From: Alitta virens
Lineage: Eukaryota > Annelida > Polychaeta > Phyllodocida > Nereididae
DNA: 64,000 bases
Direction: 5' to 3'
Assembly (NCBI GenBank): GCA_932294295.1
Contig: OW028584.1
Location: 35,721,969-35,785,968, forward strand
Within the stretch, counting starts at the first letter, position 1. The number at the start of each line of letters is the position of its first letter. Made by a program: the position numbers and the translations under genes. A model generated the notes under the pieces. The model was given only the letters and a program-made list of their open reading frames with translations. It had not been told where the DNA came from and made no database searches. Shown here in pieces: positions 22,616 through 33,775 of the stretch.

Positions 22616-23723
22616 TGCAGCGCAGCTTATGTTTAATGTTGATCTAAATCATGCGCATAAATTTACCAAAAAATGCCACATTTTGTGTTTGAAAATTTGA
22701 GATTACTTAGATCAGTTATAGACTTCATATACGTACCATAAGAAAACTAGACAAATTCTATACAACTTTGTAGTAGGAATTTTCAAAATATGGTCTTGTT
22801 AAAGAGATAACTAATTGTGAATTTGAAAGTTTGACACAAAATGCTGCTTTGGGAAGTGCAGATTGCCTACTTTCACTATTACCTGAATGAACTCACTGTA
22901 ACTTTTAAACCAGAACATATATAGCAAAATTTCCTGCTACAAAGTTTTTGTTTTATCAGAAGTAGCTTACTCAGTTTTTCTGAAACTGAAGCAAAAAAAA
23001 AACCAAAGTTTAAAAAAAAATCAGCTTCTCAGAAGAGGCTGACAACACAGATAGCAGCGTCATAATTTTTTGGCCCTAATTTAAGGGACACCAAACCCAG
23101 AGATAGCAGACTGTGCTCAGTGCATAATTTATTTACACTTTGTTGACAAATTTTTGCACAGTATCTTGCTGCAAAAATTATGGTTGCGCAAGTTGGTTTA
23201 CCGTAATATAGAACAAACGGATGTTTGCCGTAAAATTTATAGCACATGCATCTGTTAAGTGATGATCACTACCGTATAATCATACAAACAGCACCTTACT
23301 GTAAATTATTTCATATTGGCCCTACCGATGAGCCCCTAAAATAAGCCAATGCTGGGCCATATACCTTAAATTTTACAATATCATACTATAGTGGAAATTA
23401 AAGTAGCTTATCATAAAATGCTGCAGTATCATGGTGTAAAGTAGTTTTACGGCATAGTTTCGTAAAATATGTGGTGACATGCTGTATGGTGGATTTAGTG
23501 TATTTCATAGCAATTTACTGGATAATTTACAGTAAAATGCCATTGTCTTTGCCTCAGCAGTAAATTTATGGTATTACGCCCTAGGATAGAAAAAAAACTA
23601 CGGTTAAATGGCAAGACAACTACAGAAACTTGTTACAGTCTACAATGAATGACAATGAATGACAATGACAATCATAAAATGAATTTATTTGACCGAAAAA
23701 TTAATTACAATGATGTTTTGGAT
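22616..23723. other. Intergenic, no gene seen
   Basis: AT-rich sequence with many short 'taaaattta'-type motifs. No coding region, RNA gene or clear repeat structure that I can support. Confidence 0.4.
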
Positions 23724-23942
23724 TACATAAGAAAATAGGGGTGCGGGCCTAGCTCAGTGGTAGCACGCTGGGCTTCCAACCACTGGGTCCCGGGTTCAAT
23801 TCCCGATCGAGCCTATGTTGGATGGCTGTTTCATTCTTCGTCTCATTGCCATGGTCCCTACCTGTCCTAATTAGCCCATCAGGCAGAAATACAGGACGTA
23901 AAGCCCTAATCCACCACCTCCACCACTATACATAAGAAAATA
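23724..23942 (+). repeat. tRNA-Gly(TCC)-derived SINE with perfect 14-bp target duplication
   Basis: The body (23,738-23,928) begins with a tRNA-like head: A box cctagctcagtggtagcacg, anticodon loop cttccaa (TCC, glycine), B box gggttcaattcccg. A tail of about 110 bp unrelated to tRNA follows (tatgttggatggctgtttca ... aagccctaatccacc). The duplication tacataagaaaata is at 23,724-23,737 and 23,929-23,942. It is the best-preserved of three copies in the window. Confidence 0.9.
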
Positions 23943-24039
23943 AACTGACTGTCCCATTTCATGTACTTATTAAAAACGATTCCCAAGAAGTCAAAAGTTC
24001 TAGGACAGTGCCATCTATGTGTAGTGATGGATAATTGAT

Positions 24040-24690
24040 GGACATTTAGTTTATTCAATATTTAGTGACAATTTGTTGAGTTGTAGCCAAGTATGTGTGT
24101 TTTGAAGTTCTGTGTTCAGGATTGTAGCAGATGGTTTAATTGCACTTCTAGACAAACTTAAAGGTTTGAAAAGAATGATATCATCTGCATAAGAGATTGC
24201 ATGGTAAGTATCTACAGATATATCATTTATATAAATGATGAAAAGCAACAGTCCTAAAGTTGATCCTTGAGGCACACCTGTTGATACTGTGATGCATTCT
24301 GAATATGTTTCATTACACTATACCTAACATTTTCGGTTTATGAGGTAGCTTTTGAATAGGGTCAAGGCTTTGCCTCTTATTCCGTAACAATGGAGCTTTT
24401 GCTATATTTCGTGGTTTATCGAATCAAATGCTTTCGATAAGTCCATGTGTATGGTTGGTGGATTATCACCATTGTTCAATTCAGAGATACATCTATCAAC
24501 CAATTCAAAGGATGTTCTGTGGAATGTCCTTTTCTGAACCCGTATTGATTTTTATTGTTCAAATCATTCTGTTGTAAGAATTCATGTACTTGATTGTAGA
24601 TGGCTTTTTCAAATAACTTAGAGATAACTGGAAGTATAGAAATAGGTCTACCTCTCCCATTTGTTCATAATTGATGTGTTTTTCAGCTTC
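24040..24690 (-). pseudogene. Decayed LINE reverse transcriptase (L2/Jockey-like)
   Basis: The minus-strand frame at 24,275-24,051 reads PQGSTLGLLLFIIYINDIS and then ISYADDIILF, i.e. RT motifs B and C with the catalytic YADD. Upstream (24,300-24,690) fragments of motif A and the finger region can be read in shifted frames. Several frame breaks are present. It faces the LINE fragment at 24,800-25,640. Confidence 0.75.
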
Positions 24691-24799
24691 TTACAAAGAA
24701 CTATATAACACAGAACACAGACACAAGATAAAATGGTTATGCCGTGACAGTATTGTGATGCCACAATAGGTCTGATTAACAAAATAAACCGCAGAGGGT

Positions 24800-25486
24800 G
24801 TGGCAATGCCATGGTTGTCTCGACCCTTAATATTGTATTATTGTATGCTAGAAGGTGATATAGGATGGACTAGCACCATCTGCAACAGACATGTAAATAT
24901 GTGTAAATATTATAATTGGTTGAAAATGGACAGAGAAAGACTAACTAGAAAAATATTTGATTACGATATTAGTAAATGTAGAAATAATGGGTCACATAAG
25001 TTAAAACAAATTTTTAGCAAAGTAGGAATGGTTGAATTATTGCATAATAATTTAGAATGTGATATTAAACTGCTTAAATGTAAAATAAAACAGATATATT
25101 GGGAGAATTGGGGAACTACTAGATATAACAAACCCAAACTAAGGTATTACAATATTTATAAGATGTCATGTTCATTGGATAAGTATGTTACATGTAATTT
25201 ACCACGTATTCATGGATCATTGTAAGCTCAATTTAGAGCAGGGATATTGCCAATTAATGTCGAAATTGGAGGATTTAGAAATGTTCCATTGGAAGACAGA
25301 GTTTGTAAACTATGTAATTATGTTACAAATAATATAGAAGATGAATTTCATGTACTATGTGTATGTTATGCCTATAATGATATAAGAACTAGTCTTTATA
25401 ATAATATTAGTGACATTTCGATGAGTATAATAACGAAAAATATCAGGTACAATTGGCTAACTTTTTGCTTAAAGCTATGGAAATAA
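24800..25486 (+). pseudogene. LINE ORF2 C-terminal part with one internal stop
   Basis: Frame with MPWLSRPLILYYCMLEGDIG, NRHVNMCKYYNWL and KIFDYDISK, a single TAA at 25,223, then GILPINVEIGGFRNVPLEDR followed by the zinc-finger-like C-x2-C pattern VCKLCNYV and EDEFHVLCVCYAYNDIR. This is the usual C-terminus of a CR1/L2-group RT protein. Only the stop codon separates the two halves. Confidence 0.75.
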
Positions 25487-25645
25487 GAAAACAGTTACTT
25501 TTTGGTATTTAGACGTCACGTATTTAAGCACTGAAATGGAGTGACATATAAGCCCTTATGGGGCTGGGTGGTTTATGTTTCCACGTATGATATTTGTATT
25601 GTTGTAATGTAAAACCACATGTCAATAAAGATAAATAAATAAATA
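25487..25645 (+). mobile_element. 3'UTR and tail of the LINE fragment
   Basis: After the coding end the sequence runs through ataagcccttatggggctgg and ends ccacatgtcaataaagataa(ataa)n. The ACATGTC...AATAAA arrangement recurs in the LINE 3' ends at 27.26, 38.37 and 42.39 kb. Confidence 0.6.
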
Positions 25646-27250
25646 TTGTATAGATTGCACAGTGCTAAATATACTGTTAATTACCTGTATTAATTGAGGC
25701 TTAAACCCATGGATACCAGCTGGTAATCACTGTGATGGCACTGGTGTGAGCTCTTAAGACCTGGCAGTGGATGTCGAGGTCTACTGGTCTGAAAGGTGTG
25801 TGCCTGATGATGAGGTAGCTGACCCCCACCAACCCCAGTGTCATGGAGGAATTGATGAGTAGGTCCGATCTTTCATCAACCAACTACTATCTTAACCAAC
25901 CTAAGACCTGGTAGAATCGGTATGCAGCTACCAGAGTAATGGTGCTGCTGTGAGCTCTCAAGCCCTTGTGATTAACCCCATGTTGAATACTGACCTGGGA
26001 TTGAGAGAGACTTCGGTTCGGCCTGCTAATGAAGCAATTGTAGTTAACTTGAAGTTGGTGATTGCATTCAGCCGTGTCTTTCTTGAGCTACAACCTTGAC
26101 TGCAACACCATAATAAATCAAGCAAGTATATCTCAGCTCCTGTTGGCAGCGATTCTGGATGCATCAGTGTTCAGACATTATGGAGTCCAACATGGTCGGT
26201 TTGCAGATTGAAAATAACCTTTGTAGGAATTTGCTTGACTATCATAAACACCTATATCATTCTCGTTCTATATTGAGATGTCCATAAGATTATATAATAT
26301 ACATAGAAAGAGTTTTCCTGTTGGATGAGGAAATCAGGCATATTCCACCTATTGTGATTTCTCCCTTTTAACAGCTATAAACTAATGAATAGACGTGATC
26401 TTCTAAGCAATTAACCATTGACTGCATCTGATTAAAAAGGAAAACCATACCATACACATTCTCTTTTGAGAAGATGAATAGGGCGTGACATTTTTTATTT
26501 TTTTTAATAATTATTTGTATCTCTCATAACCCTATTGAATGGTCTTTTGTTCTTATAATGATTGGTGTTTTATCATTTATTTTATTCTATACTGGCAGAG
26601 TGAGACACAAACAAAAAAAAGAACTAAACTATCTACTATATATATATTATTTTATTCGTACATATATAATAGTACACGTGAAATTATATGTAAAAAAAAA
26701 AAAGAAATTTGTCATTTAGCGAACCTCTGTTGGTTAAATAATTTTTGCATCATGTCTTAGGGCCATCTTGCACTATATTGTTTTCAAATGAGTTCTGCAC
26801 AATTGCAATGCTGTTATTAAAAGCACATGTTTTTCTTACTCCTGATTTATAAGTCACTTCAAGGAAACGTTGCAATTTGTTTAATTTAAAAAGTCGCTGG
26901 TGCCTGCAATCTGACACGCATGTCTTACATATATCTTTTGGCGTCTCCCAGTCGGTCAGATCCATTCATCATCTCAAAATCTACACAAAATGTGCTTTAA
27001 ATTTATTTCTTTTTAACAAAATCGAATTATCAGTTTATTTTCTGTAGATAGCCACACAACATACAACTGTCACACGGTATCTAAGCTGAGGTAAATAAAA
27101 GATCCCTTCCATGGGGTAAATGTGTAACATAGTGTGCACTCCAAGCCTTATCTCATCATTATGTCTGCCTCTGGCAGTTGGTCATATAAGCTGACTACCT
27201 ATCAGGAAACTTGTATTAATTCTTTGCATGAACTCAGAATCATTTTATTC
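25646..27250. other. Intergenic, no recognised gene
   Basis: Around 25,730-26,000 two related segments (gatggcactggtgtgagctcttaagacct and gtgctgctgtgagctctcaagcccttgtg) look like a diverged duplication. A possible coding-like minus frame at 26,965-26,750 (TDWETPKDICKTCVSDCRHQ) is not recognised. Confidence 0.35.
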
Positions 27251-27254
27251 ATAT

Positions 27255-27835
27255 TATGTATATCGTTTTATTGACAAGCCTGATATCAGGAATTGATACA
27301 TGTGTCATACAACATTACAAAACAAACAAATATACAACATAACAAAAACAAGTCTAGTGTCTACATCTACTATATATACAATCTATAATCTACTAGTATT
27401 TCTAAATATTTACTTGATAAATGCAAGTCGGTTCCAGTTTTGTTTACATATACATACATGAATATAAAAATGAGAGTTAATATTGTGCAGGTCAATACTT
27501 CAAGTGGTAATACTGTAATGATTACAAAACAAATTAGAATAAAAAGTCAGTTTGAAATGGCAAAAGATGGTGTCCATGGGTAGGGTCAGTGGGTGGGGTC
27601 CTCAGAGCAGCATTGCGCTGACTTCTGAAACGGCGAAAGGGGGTGTCCATGGGCTGGGTCAATGAGTGGGATCTTCAGAGCAACATTGCGCTGACCTCTG
27701 AGATTATCAAAATGGGGTGTTTGAATTGAAAGGTTCCCTGTCCAGTGGAAGGGGGGCACCAATACTGAATTAACATTATGAAAAAACTCTATTTAGAAAG
27801 TTGCCTAATGCCTTTAGCACTTCTGGATTCATATT
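27255..27835 (-). mobile_element. LINE 3' end (C-terminal tail and 3'UTR)
   Basis: On the minus strand a short coding tail, PEVLKALGNFLNRVF then stop (about 27,835-27,780), precedes a 3'UTR that ends gacacatgtatcaattcctg ... gtcaataaaacgatatac. The tail matches the ending of the copy at 38.37-39.12 kb. The 3'UTR contains a tandem duplication (27,555-27,632 and 27,633-27,708) of the type ggtgtccatgggnngggtca. Confidence 0.65.
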
Positions 27836-28035
27836 ACATATACATGAACACAGGTGCATGAACATGACATATATATGTAATAAGCGTGACACCTCCAAGA
27901 TAAATATATATCGCTACTGAGGTGCCACCCATGATTGCAAAGGATTCCCTTCCAATCTATGCAGATACGATTATTGTCAAGAAAATCTATGAAATTAATG
28001 AACAAGTTAAACATATATATTTTGTGGAAAGGATG

Positions 28036-28991
28036 GAGCTAGATTTGAAAATGCTATTTTGAATATATGATACTCAAATGGCATGGTGTTAAGACAAAGT
28101 GGAATCCCGAAGGAACCAACAGATACACAAAGGAACACAATTAAGAAGGGGTTGAAAGAAGACTCAAACTGGAACCATAGACAGTTTTATCCCTTTTGTG
28201 TCTGAATGAACTCTTTAAACATCAATAACTAGCATAAAACTCATTGTTTTAATTTATAGTAATGTAATTTAATTTTATAGTTAATTTAATTTTACTGTAA
28301 CTTTATGTCTAGGCTTTTATCTTTTAAGTGTATGATGTGTATGACATGTATTTTATATATATTTAATCATCAATTTTTTGTACTTTGTAGCAATTTAACT
28401 GTATAGTTACAATTAAAATAAAGAATATTTATATAGACACAAAAGGCAAAAAGGGGGAAGCAGGACGAAAGAGAAAAATAGACGGACACTTCACAAAATC
28501 AAAGTCTTGAATTATTGTTGCAAAATGAGTGTCCCTTGACCCTCTATATTTCTATTTTATGTAATCCAAAACACAATCATTGTAAAATTAAATTTTCTTA
28601 ATTAGTCTAGCTTTGTCTGGGTTCAATTTCAAAGGCCATTTTTAATGAAACTAACTGCAGATTACAATTTAACATGTAGCTTTGTCTGCATTAGCTTAAC
28701 CTATAATATTCTACTACCTACACATAAATGTACAATTCTCAACATAAACGAAGGAAAATGTTATGCTAGTTCTAGTACACACAACATATTGTTTTGTTTT
28801 TTATGAACTGTTCTTGCAAGTGGTATATAGCTCTGTGTGCTTGCAAAGCCACTATACTGTACTATTACTGATAACCCCTGTTATTAAGCCGAACAAATGA
28901 TACAGATACAGACTACAGATGGTCAGCAGTGGTACAGTATTGTGGAATAATGAGGTCAACAGGTCTATGAAACACCCTCATTGCTGGAAAT
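28036..28991. other. Intergenic, no gene seen
   Basis: AT-rich with a TTTAATTT-rich stretch (28,235-28,300). Nothing recognisable. Confidence 0.35.
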
Positions 28992-29364
28992 GTAGCTTTT
29001 AAGGGGCATTCACACTGTCTTGAGTGGGGATGGCGAGTGAGCGCAGGTGACGAAAAATATTTACCCTGGCTTATCCTTGTTCATACGTCATTCACTCGCC
29101 GAGCATTGTACGGATACTCGTGCTATTCCGTAGAATGGTTCAGCACATGTTATTGACAGTAGTTGCTGTGCTGCCAGATCACTGTTAACATCCGTGGAGA
29201 GGGCAAACATTTTTAAGCATGTTTAAAAATTTAGCATTTGCGCTCATCCGTGGCCATCTGTGCCCATCAGTTGCCCATCTGCAAACGTTCGTCTAAATAA
29301 TTATTGATGATGGTCCATGGTCACTCGTCTGTCTTACTCGTGACACGGTGAACAGGGCTTTAGA
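28992..29364. mobile_element. MITE-like element with imperfect terminal inverted repeats
   Basis: The left end gcttttaaggggcattcacactgtcttgag and the right end (reverse-complement ctaaagccctgttcaccgtg tcacgag) resemble each other and the 'GGGCNTTCACAC' ends common in PIF/Harbinger and related MITEs. About 370 bp, no coding capacity. Target duplication not resolved. Confidence 0.45.
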
Positions 29365-29810
29365 TATCTATCAGGCAGCACGAATACAGCAACTACTGAT
29401 GGTCGGCACATCCGGCAAAGCAGAGCCTTCCTGACGTCTGGTAACTGAGGTATTAGGAAAGCTACTGACACTACCGACCTCAGTACTGGGCCTAAAACTG
29501 ACATGTTTTTTATATGTCACTAGTAAAACTGTCTTTCACAGTGGATAGTCATTTAACTTAACCATCAATCACATGCTTTCTTCCTGGAGTTTATTATCGA
29601 GTTTTTGGTAAGTGTGGCCTCGCAATTCCCCCAAGGCAAGTCGGTAAGCATGTAAGTGATTTGGTAAACGACGACAACAATGACAATAACCATTAAAATG
29701 TGTGAATGAAACGGACATTTTCTGGGTTTTTCATTTCCCAGTAACTGGGTGGACCGTTTCTTAAATAGAATATAAAGTGTGTGAAATAACCATTCAACCA
29801 GAAAATTGTT

Positions 29811-29953
29811 TTACAGCAGACTTGGAAACTCAACTCTAGAGGATGTCATGTGAATCCAGGATGATTGGTTAATGAACTGGTTTAGCCAATGGGTTTCTGG
29901 ATTCACATGACGTTCTCAGGAGTTTATTTTCCAAGTCTATGAAATCTTCTGTA
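29811..29953. mobile_element. Hairpin MITE family, copy 1
   Basis: Nearly palindromic over 140 bp: ttacagcagacttggaaact and gtcatgtgaatccagga on the left, ctggattcacatgacgttct and ttttccaagtctatgaaatcttctgtaa on the right. The ends read TTACAG-CAG / CTNCTGTAA. Copies 2 and 3 are at 30,025-30,173 and 33,614-33,753. Confidence 0.75.
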
Positions 29954-30024
29954 ATTGACTGGGTGATGTATGTGAAATTTCATTTGCAGACATTGGAAGT
30001 GTGCAGTACATATCCTACTTTAAT

Positions 30025-30173
30025 TCACAGCAGTTTCCAGAGACTCGGAAAGTAAACTCCAGGATGTCATGTAAATGCAGGACTCTCATTGGGTTAAGTC
30101 GCTCGGCCAAAGGGAGTTCTGGATTCACATGTCAACTGGAGTTTTGTTTGTAAGTCTATCAAAACTGCTGTAA
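30025..30173. mobile_element. Hairpin MITE family, copy 2
   Basis: Left arm cacagcagtttccagagactcgg ... gatgtcatgtaaatgcagga (split by small gaps); right arm ctggattcacatgtcaactg ... aagtctatcaaaactgctgtaa. Same layout as copy 1, only 70 bp away, which suggests nested targeting or local duplication. Confidence 0.75.
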
Positions 30174-32574
30174 AGAAGAGGCGGTTAATTAACACAAGTG
30201 GCGACACCTTGTGGATTGGAATGTCAATAACATGTGCTGCCATGGATTGCATAAAGGTTGCAACAAGACTCGGAACACTGAAACTGGCGAACTAATAGAA
30301 TTTTATCCCTCATCAGCGAACTAAGTTATAATAGGGTTTTTGTCATCGATGTCCGACCGCTCGCCTGTTTCAGACTTGCTATGCCGCATTGTAAAATCTC
30401 ACTTTTTGCAACACCTTCATTCCTTCTGCCATCAATTTCATAATTGACCCAATCAGGCATGCTATGAATATTGAGAAAAAATTATCAGAATACTCACAAT
30501 TTTTTCAATAACTTCAGAGGCCATTGTATGGTCTGTAACTCACATATTAATTTCAAGCATTTGATGTCATTGGCCTGGCTATGGGACTCGCTAAATATGG
30601 TCTTAAATTTGGGTCGCTATATATATATATACTGCACTTTTTCCCACTCGTGAACAGCAATTGTAAATCAAGATAAACAACAAGACATAAAACTGTTGAA
30701 AATTAATTGATTGTTATAAGTCTTAAGCAATAAAATCTTGAGTATTTGTAGGGTACCATATAATTCAAGCTGATCAACAAATCCCTAAAGTGATAACAAA
30801 AATTGCAACCAAAAAGTATAATCAAATCTATAAGTCACATGACCAACAGTCTCAACCAATCAAACCAAAGTCAAAGAGTTTATCTCATTAGTAGTCTGCA
30901 GTTACCCTGATGTATGTAGCTGTAGCATTGCACACTGTATGAGTAAAGTTCCTTACATATGAGCAAAGTTCTGCCCATTCATCTGTCTAATCAGGCTGAA
31001 CTGTATCTTGTATGTACATCATTCCAGTGTATAAACTGTAAAATTAGCATCATTACATCATAATGTTCATCGAGCACAAAACATGTGTCATTATTTTGAG
31101 TGACATGTAGCAATAATATATAACATAATATTTAATGTAAAAAATTAATTATTCATCAAGTATTTTGAACATTAGAACTGTCAAAGTATCAGTAAACACT
31201 CTACCTTAGACACTGCTAATCTATTTTACTGGACTTATAACAAAAACATTGCTATTCCAATTAGCAAGTCTAAATTAAGTCTGCTACCTAAAGACTGCTT
31301 AAGACTTTAAATACATTGAAATTTAGTCGCAACTAAAATTGTATAAAGAAACACCAAATATGCATTAAATGTTTAACGAATACTTTTAACAATTATGAAA
31401 CAAAAAGGTTAACTGAAAATGAAGGAGTGCCCACTGAACTCCTCTTCCTTCAAAGGCTGTGATCAAAGTGCCCTGAACAGGTGCTCGTTATGCTTGACAT
31501 AGTTAGTGACTTCATCATTTGTATAATACTATATACTATCTTGACTGCAACCATGGTAGTCATCAGGAAGTCAACACCTTCATACACATTTTCATTGCCA
31601 TAACAGCATGATAGTCCAATGTTGCTCTTCTGATTAACATGGTTGCATTTGTAGTCAATAGAATAGAATAGTATCTGGTATGGCTGGTTTAAAGATTGCA
31701 GTTCAAGTGCACTCAACCTAGCTACAAGTCTCCTGTTCACAGGACAGGGTTACAACGTTGAATATGAAAAAAAAGGAATTTCGACTTGTTTTGGAACTAG
31801 CCTTTTAATATATGGTTGATTTCTTTCAATTTTAATAGATTCTGTAGCATATTTGAATATACATTTCATTGATGATGCCTAGTTCCGCCAATACTCACAA
31901 GAGGGCTGTGCAAACTTCAACGCCTCCTAGTGGCTGATAAAATTCACATGGAATAACGCTGCCAAGTCCTTACTTCTGTGATTTGATATTTACAATACAT
32001 TGAAATAACATATCCACGTGATTCATATTCAATAACTAGCAAATGGAGCAAATTATTTACTGTAAACAAAGTCTGAACTTCAGAGCTGCCACATGACCGT
32101 TGGGGGGCGTGGCTGGTAGCAGGTCGATTTGTCACTGCGCGATTCGTCCCCGCCAAAACTGGTCTATTAAAAAGTGCAGAATGGTGTGAGATTATTAATA
32201 TTATGTAACACACTGTCAGGAAAAAAAATATCTAAAGCCAATTAGAGTTGTAATTGATTATTATTTTTTTTAAATGCCACGTTATTTTTTTATTGATTGA
32301 TTTTTCCTTTTGACAAGTTTTGTTTTGCATGCTTTTAATATATAAATATACATATATAATAAAGAATGAAATAATATTATTATAAAATATTATTATTATT
32401 CATTATACTATAATATAAATATAATATACATTTATTAAGATTACCTTGACAGAGAGTAGGACTAGCCGGCTGAAAAACAGCCTGTGCCAGCAACTAAAAT
32501 ATGTAAAAAAAATACAGGTAACGAACCGACCAAATTCAGGTGACAAACCGACCAGTTTCGGGTGACTAACAGAC
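30174..32574. other. Intergenic, no confident gene
   Basis: Mostly AT-rich. At 30,320-30,360 there is a fragment of the foldback element end (agggtttttgtcatcgatgtccg). A minus-strand frame at 31,740-31,450, preceded by an AG (ctgtgaacag), encodes about 90 residues of mixed composition (LVARLSALELQSLNQPYQIL). It could be an exon but I do not recognise it. Confidence 0.35.
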
Positions 32575-32870
32575 TTTTTTAACCCTCAGCGAACGAAGTT
32601 CAAATAGGGTTTTTGTTATCATCAATGTCCGTCCGATGGGGGACATCCAAATTTTGTAAAACATAGCCAACATTTGTCAATGTGACTATCAAAAGGCACC
32701 ACTAGGCCATATAAAGTATTACTGTACAAAATTGTGTGCATTAGTGTTAGAGTTCTGCTCCGGAAACGAAAGTGTGTGTTAGAGTTCTGCTCTGGAAATG
32801 AAAGTGTAACGCCTGCCCTACTGCCTGTCGGGCGAACACATGTGGGATTAGCTGAGGGGTTTAGCTATTT
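32575..32870. mobile_element. Internally deleted copy of the foldback element
   Basis: Starts ttaaccctcagcgaacgaag like the left end at 21,501. It then joins directly to right-half sequence (aaattttgtaaaacatagcc, aaaggcaccactaggccata, gcattagtgttagagttctg) and ends at gattagctgaggggtttagc. The interior is missing. Confidence 0.65.
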
Positions 32871-33613
32871 TTTTTACTTTCTTCTAGTTTTCTTCTTCAT
32901 TCTCAAGACATTTTGCTTTGATCTTCGTGAAAATCACAATTTAAACCAATAGCATTTCCTTCCTTACTTTAATATAACGCAATTCAGTTCCATTGACTTT
33001 ACTGTAAAAAAAGTAGAAAATGTGGCAACATCTTGTCTTGACGTGTTATGAAGTCATGCCATTAACTGACATCCACATAAAATAATGCTTATAATGGCAA
33101 GCCTCCAATCGGATTTATATTTAAATCGTGAACAAATCGAATGTCTAGCTATTACCATAACAAGCTGTTGTTCACCAGGCCCATGCATCTTGGCAATGTG
33201 GGCATTATATCTCACCATTATATCTCAGCAGGTCTACTGAGGACTGCACTTGTCTGGGCATTCGTTATGAGGGGCATACAAAGGAATTCTAAAGGAACTA
33301 GGGCCCCAAATGAGAGAGACAACAAAGTGTTCCTCTGTCCCACAGGCAATAGGCTCCTTCTAATGTTGTCATCATATACGGCAAGTATTTCACAATGAGC
33401 TCCCTCTGTTTGCTGTGTAACTAAAATCTCATTACTCAGCAACAGATGCATTCTGGAATGTCATCTTGAGGGGATTACCAGATATCTCTCATCTTTAGTT
33501 TCGTGTACTTTTAATAAATACATTATTGTGGATTGTGCAAGCATAGTTATCAGTTGTATTTGTCACAGACTTAGGTCTCCAGAAAACAAAGTTGACCTTT
33601 TTGTACAAACTTT

Positions 33614-33753
33614 TTCACAGCAGATTTCCTAGACTCCAGAAGAGAGCATGTGAATCTATAGGTTTCCCATTGGTTGAGCAGTTGAGGGACTGCCTTAGCC
33701 AGTGAGAGTCCTGGATTCACATGACGTCCTCCAGAGTTTTGTAACAAGCTGAA
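33614..33753. mobile_element. Hairpin MITE family, copy 3
   Basis: Left arm cacagcagatttcctagact and gcatgtgaatctatag; right arm tcctggattcacatgacgtc and gagttttgtaacaagctg. More diverged than copies 1 and 2. It lies just upstream of the GAREM-like pseudogene. Confidence 0.6.
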
Positions 33754-33775
33754 TTTTCTTTATTTTTCTGTTTTA

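Noticed and set aside
23738..23810. True tRNA-Gly gene
   Set aside because: A and B boxes and a glycine-type loop are present, but the acceptor stem does not pair, the sequence runs into a SINE body, and target duplications flank the whole unit.
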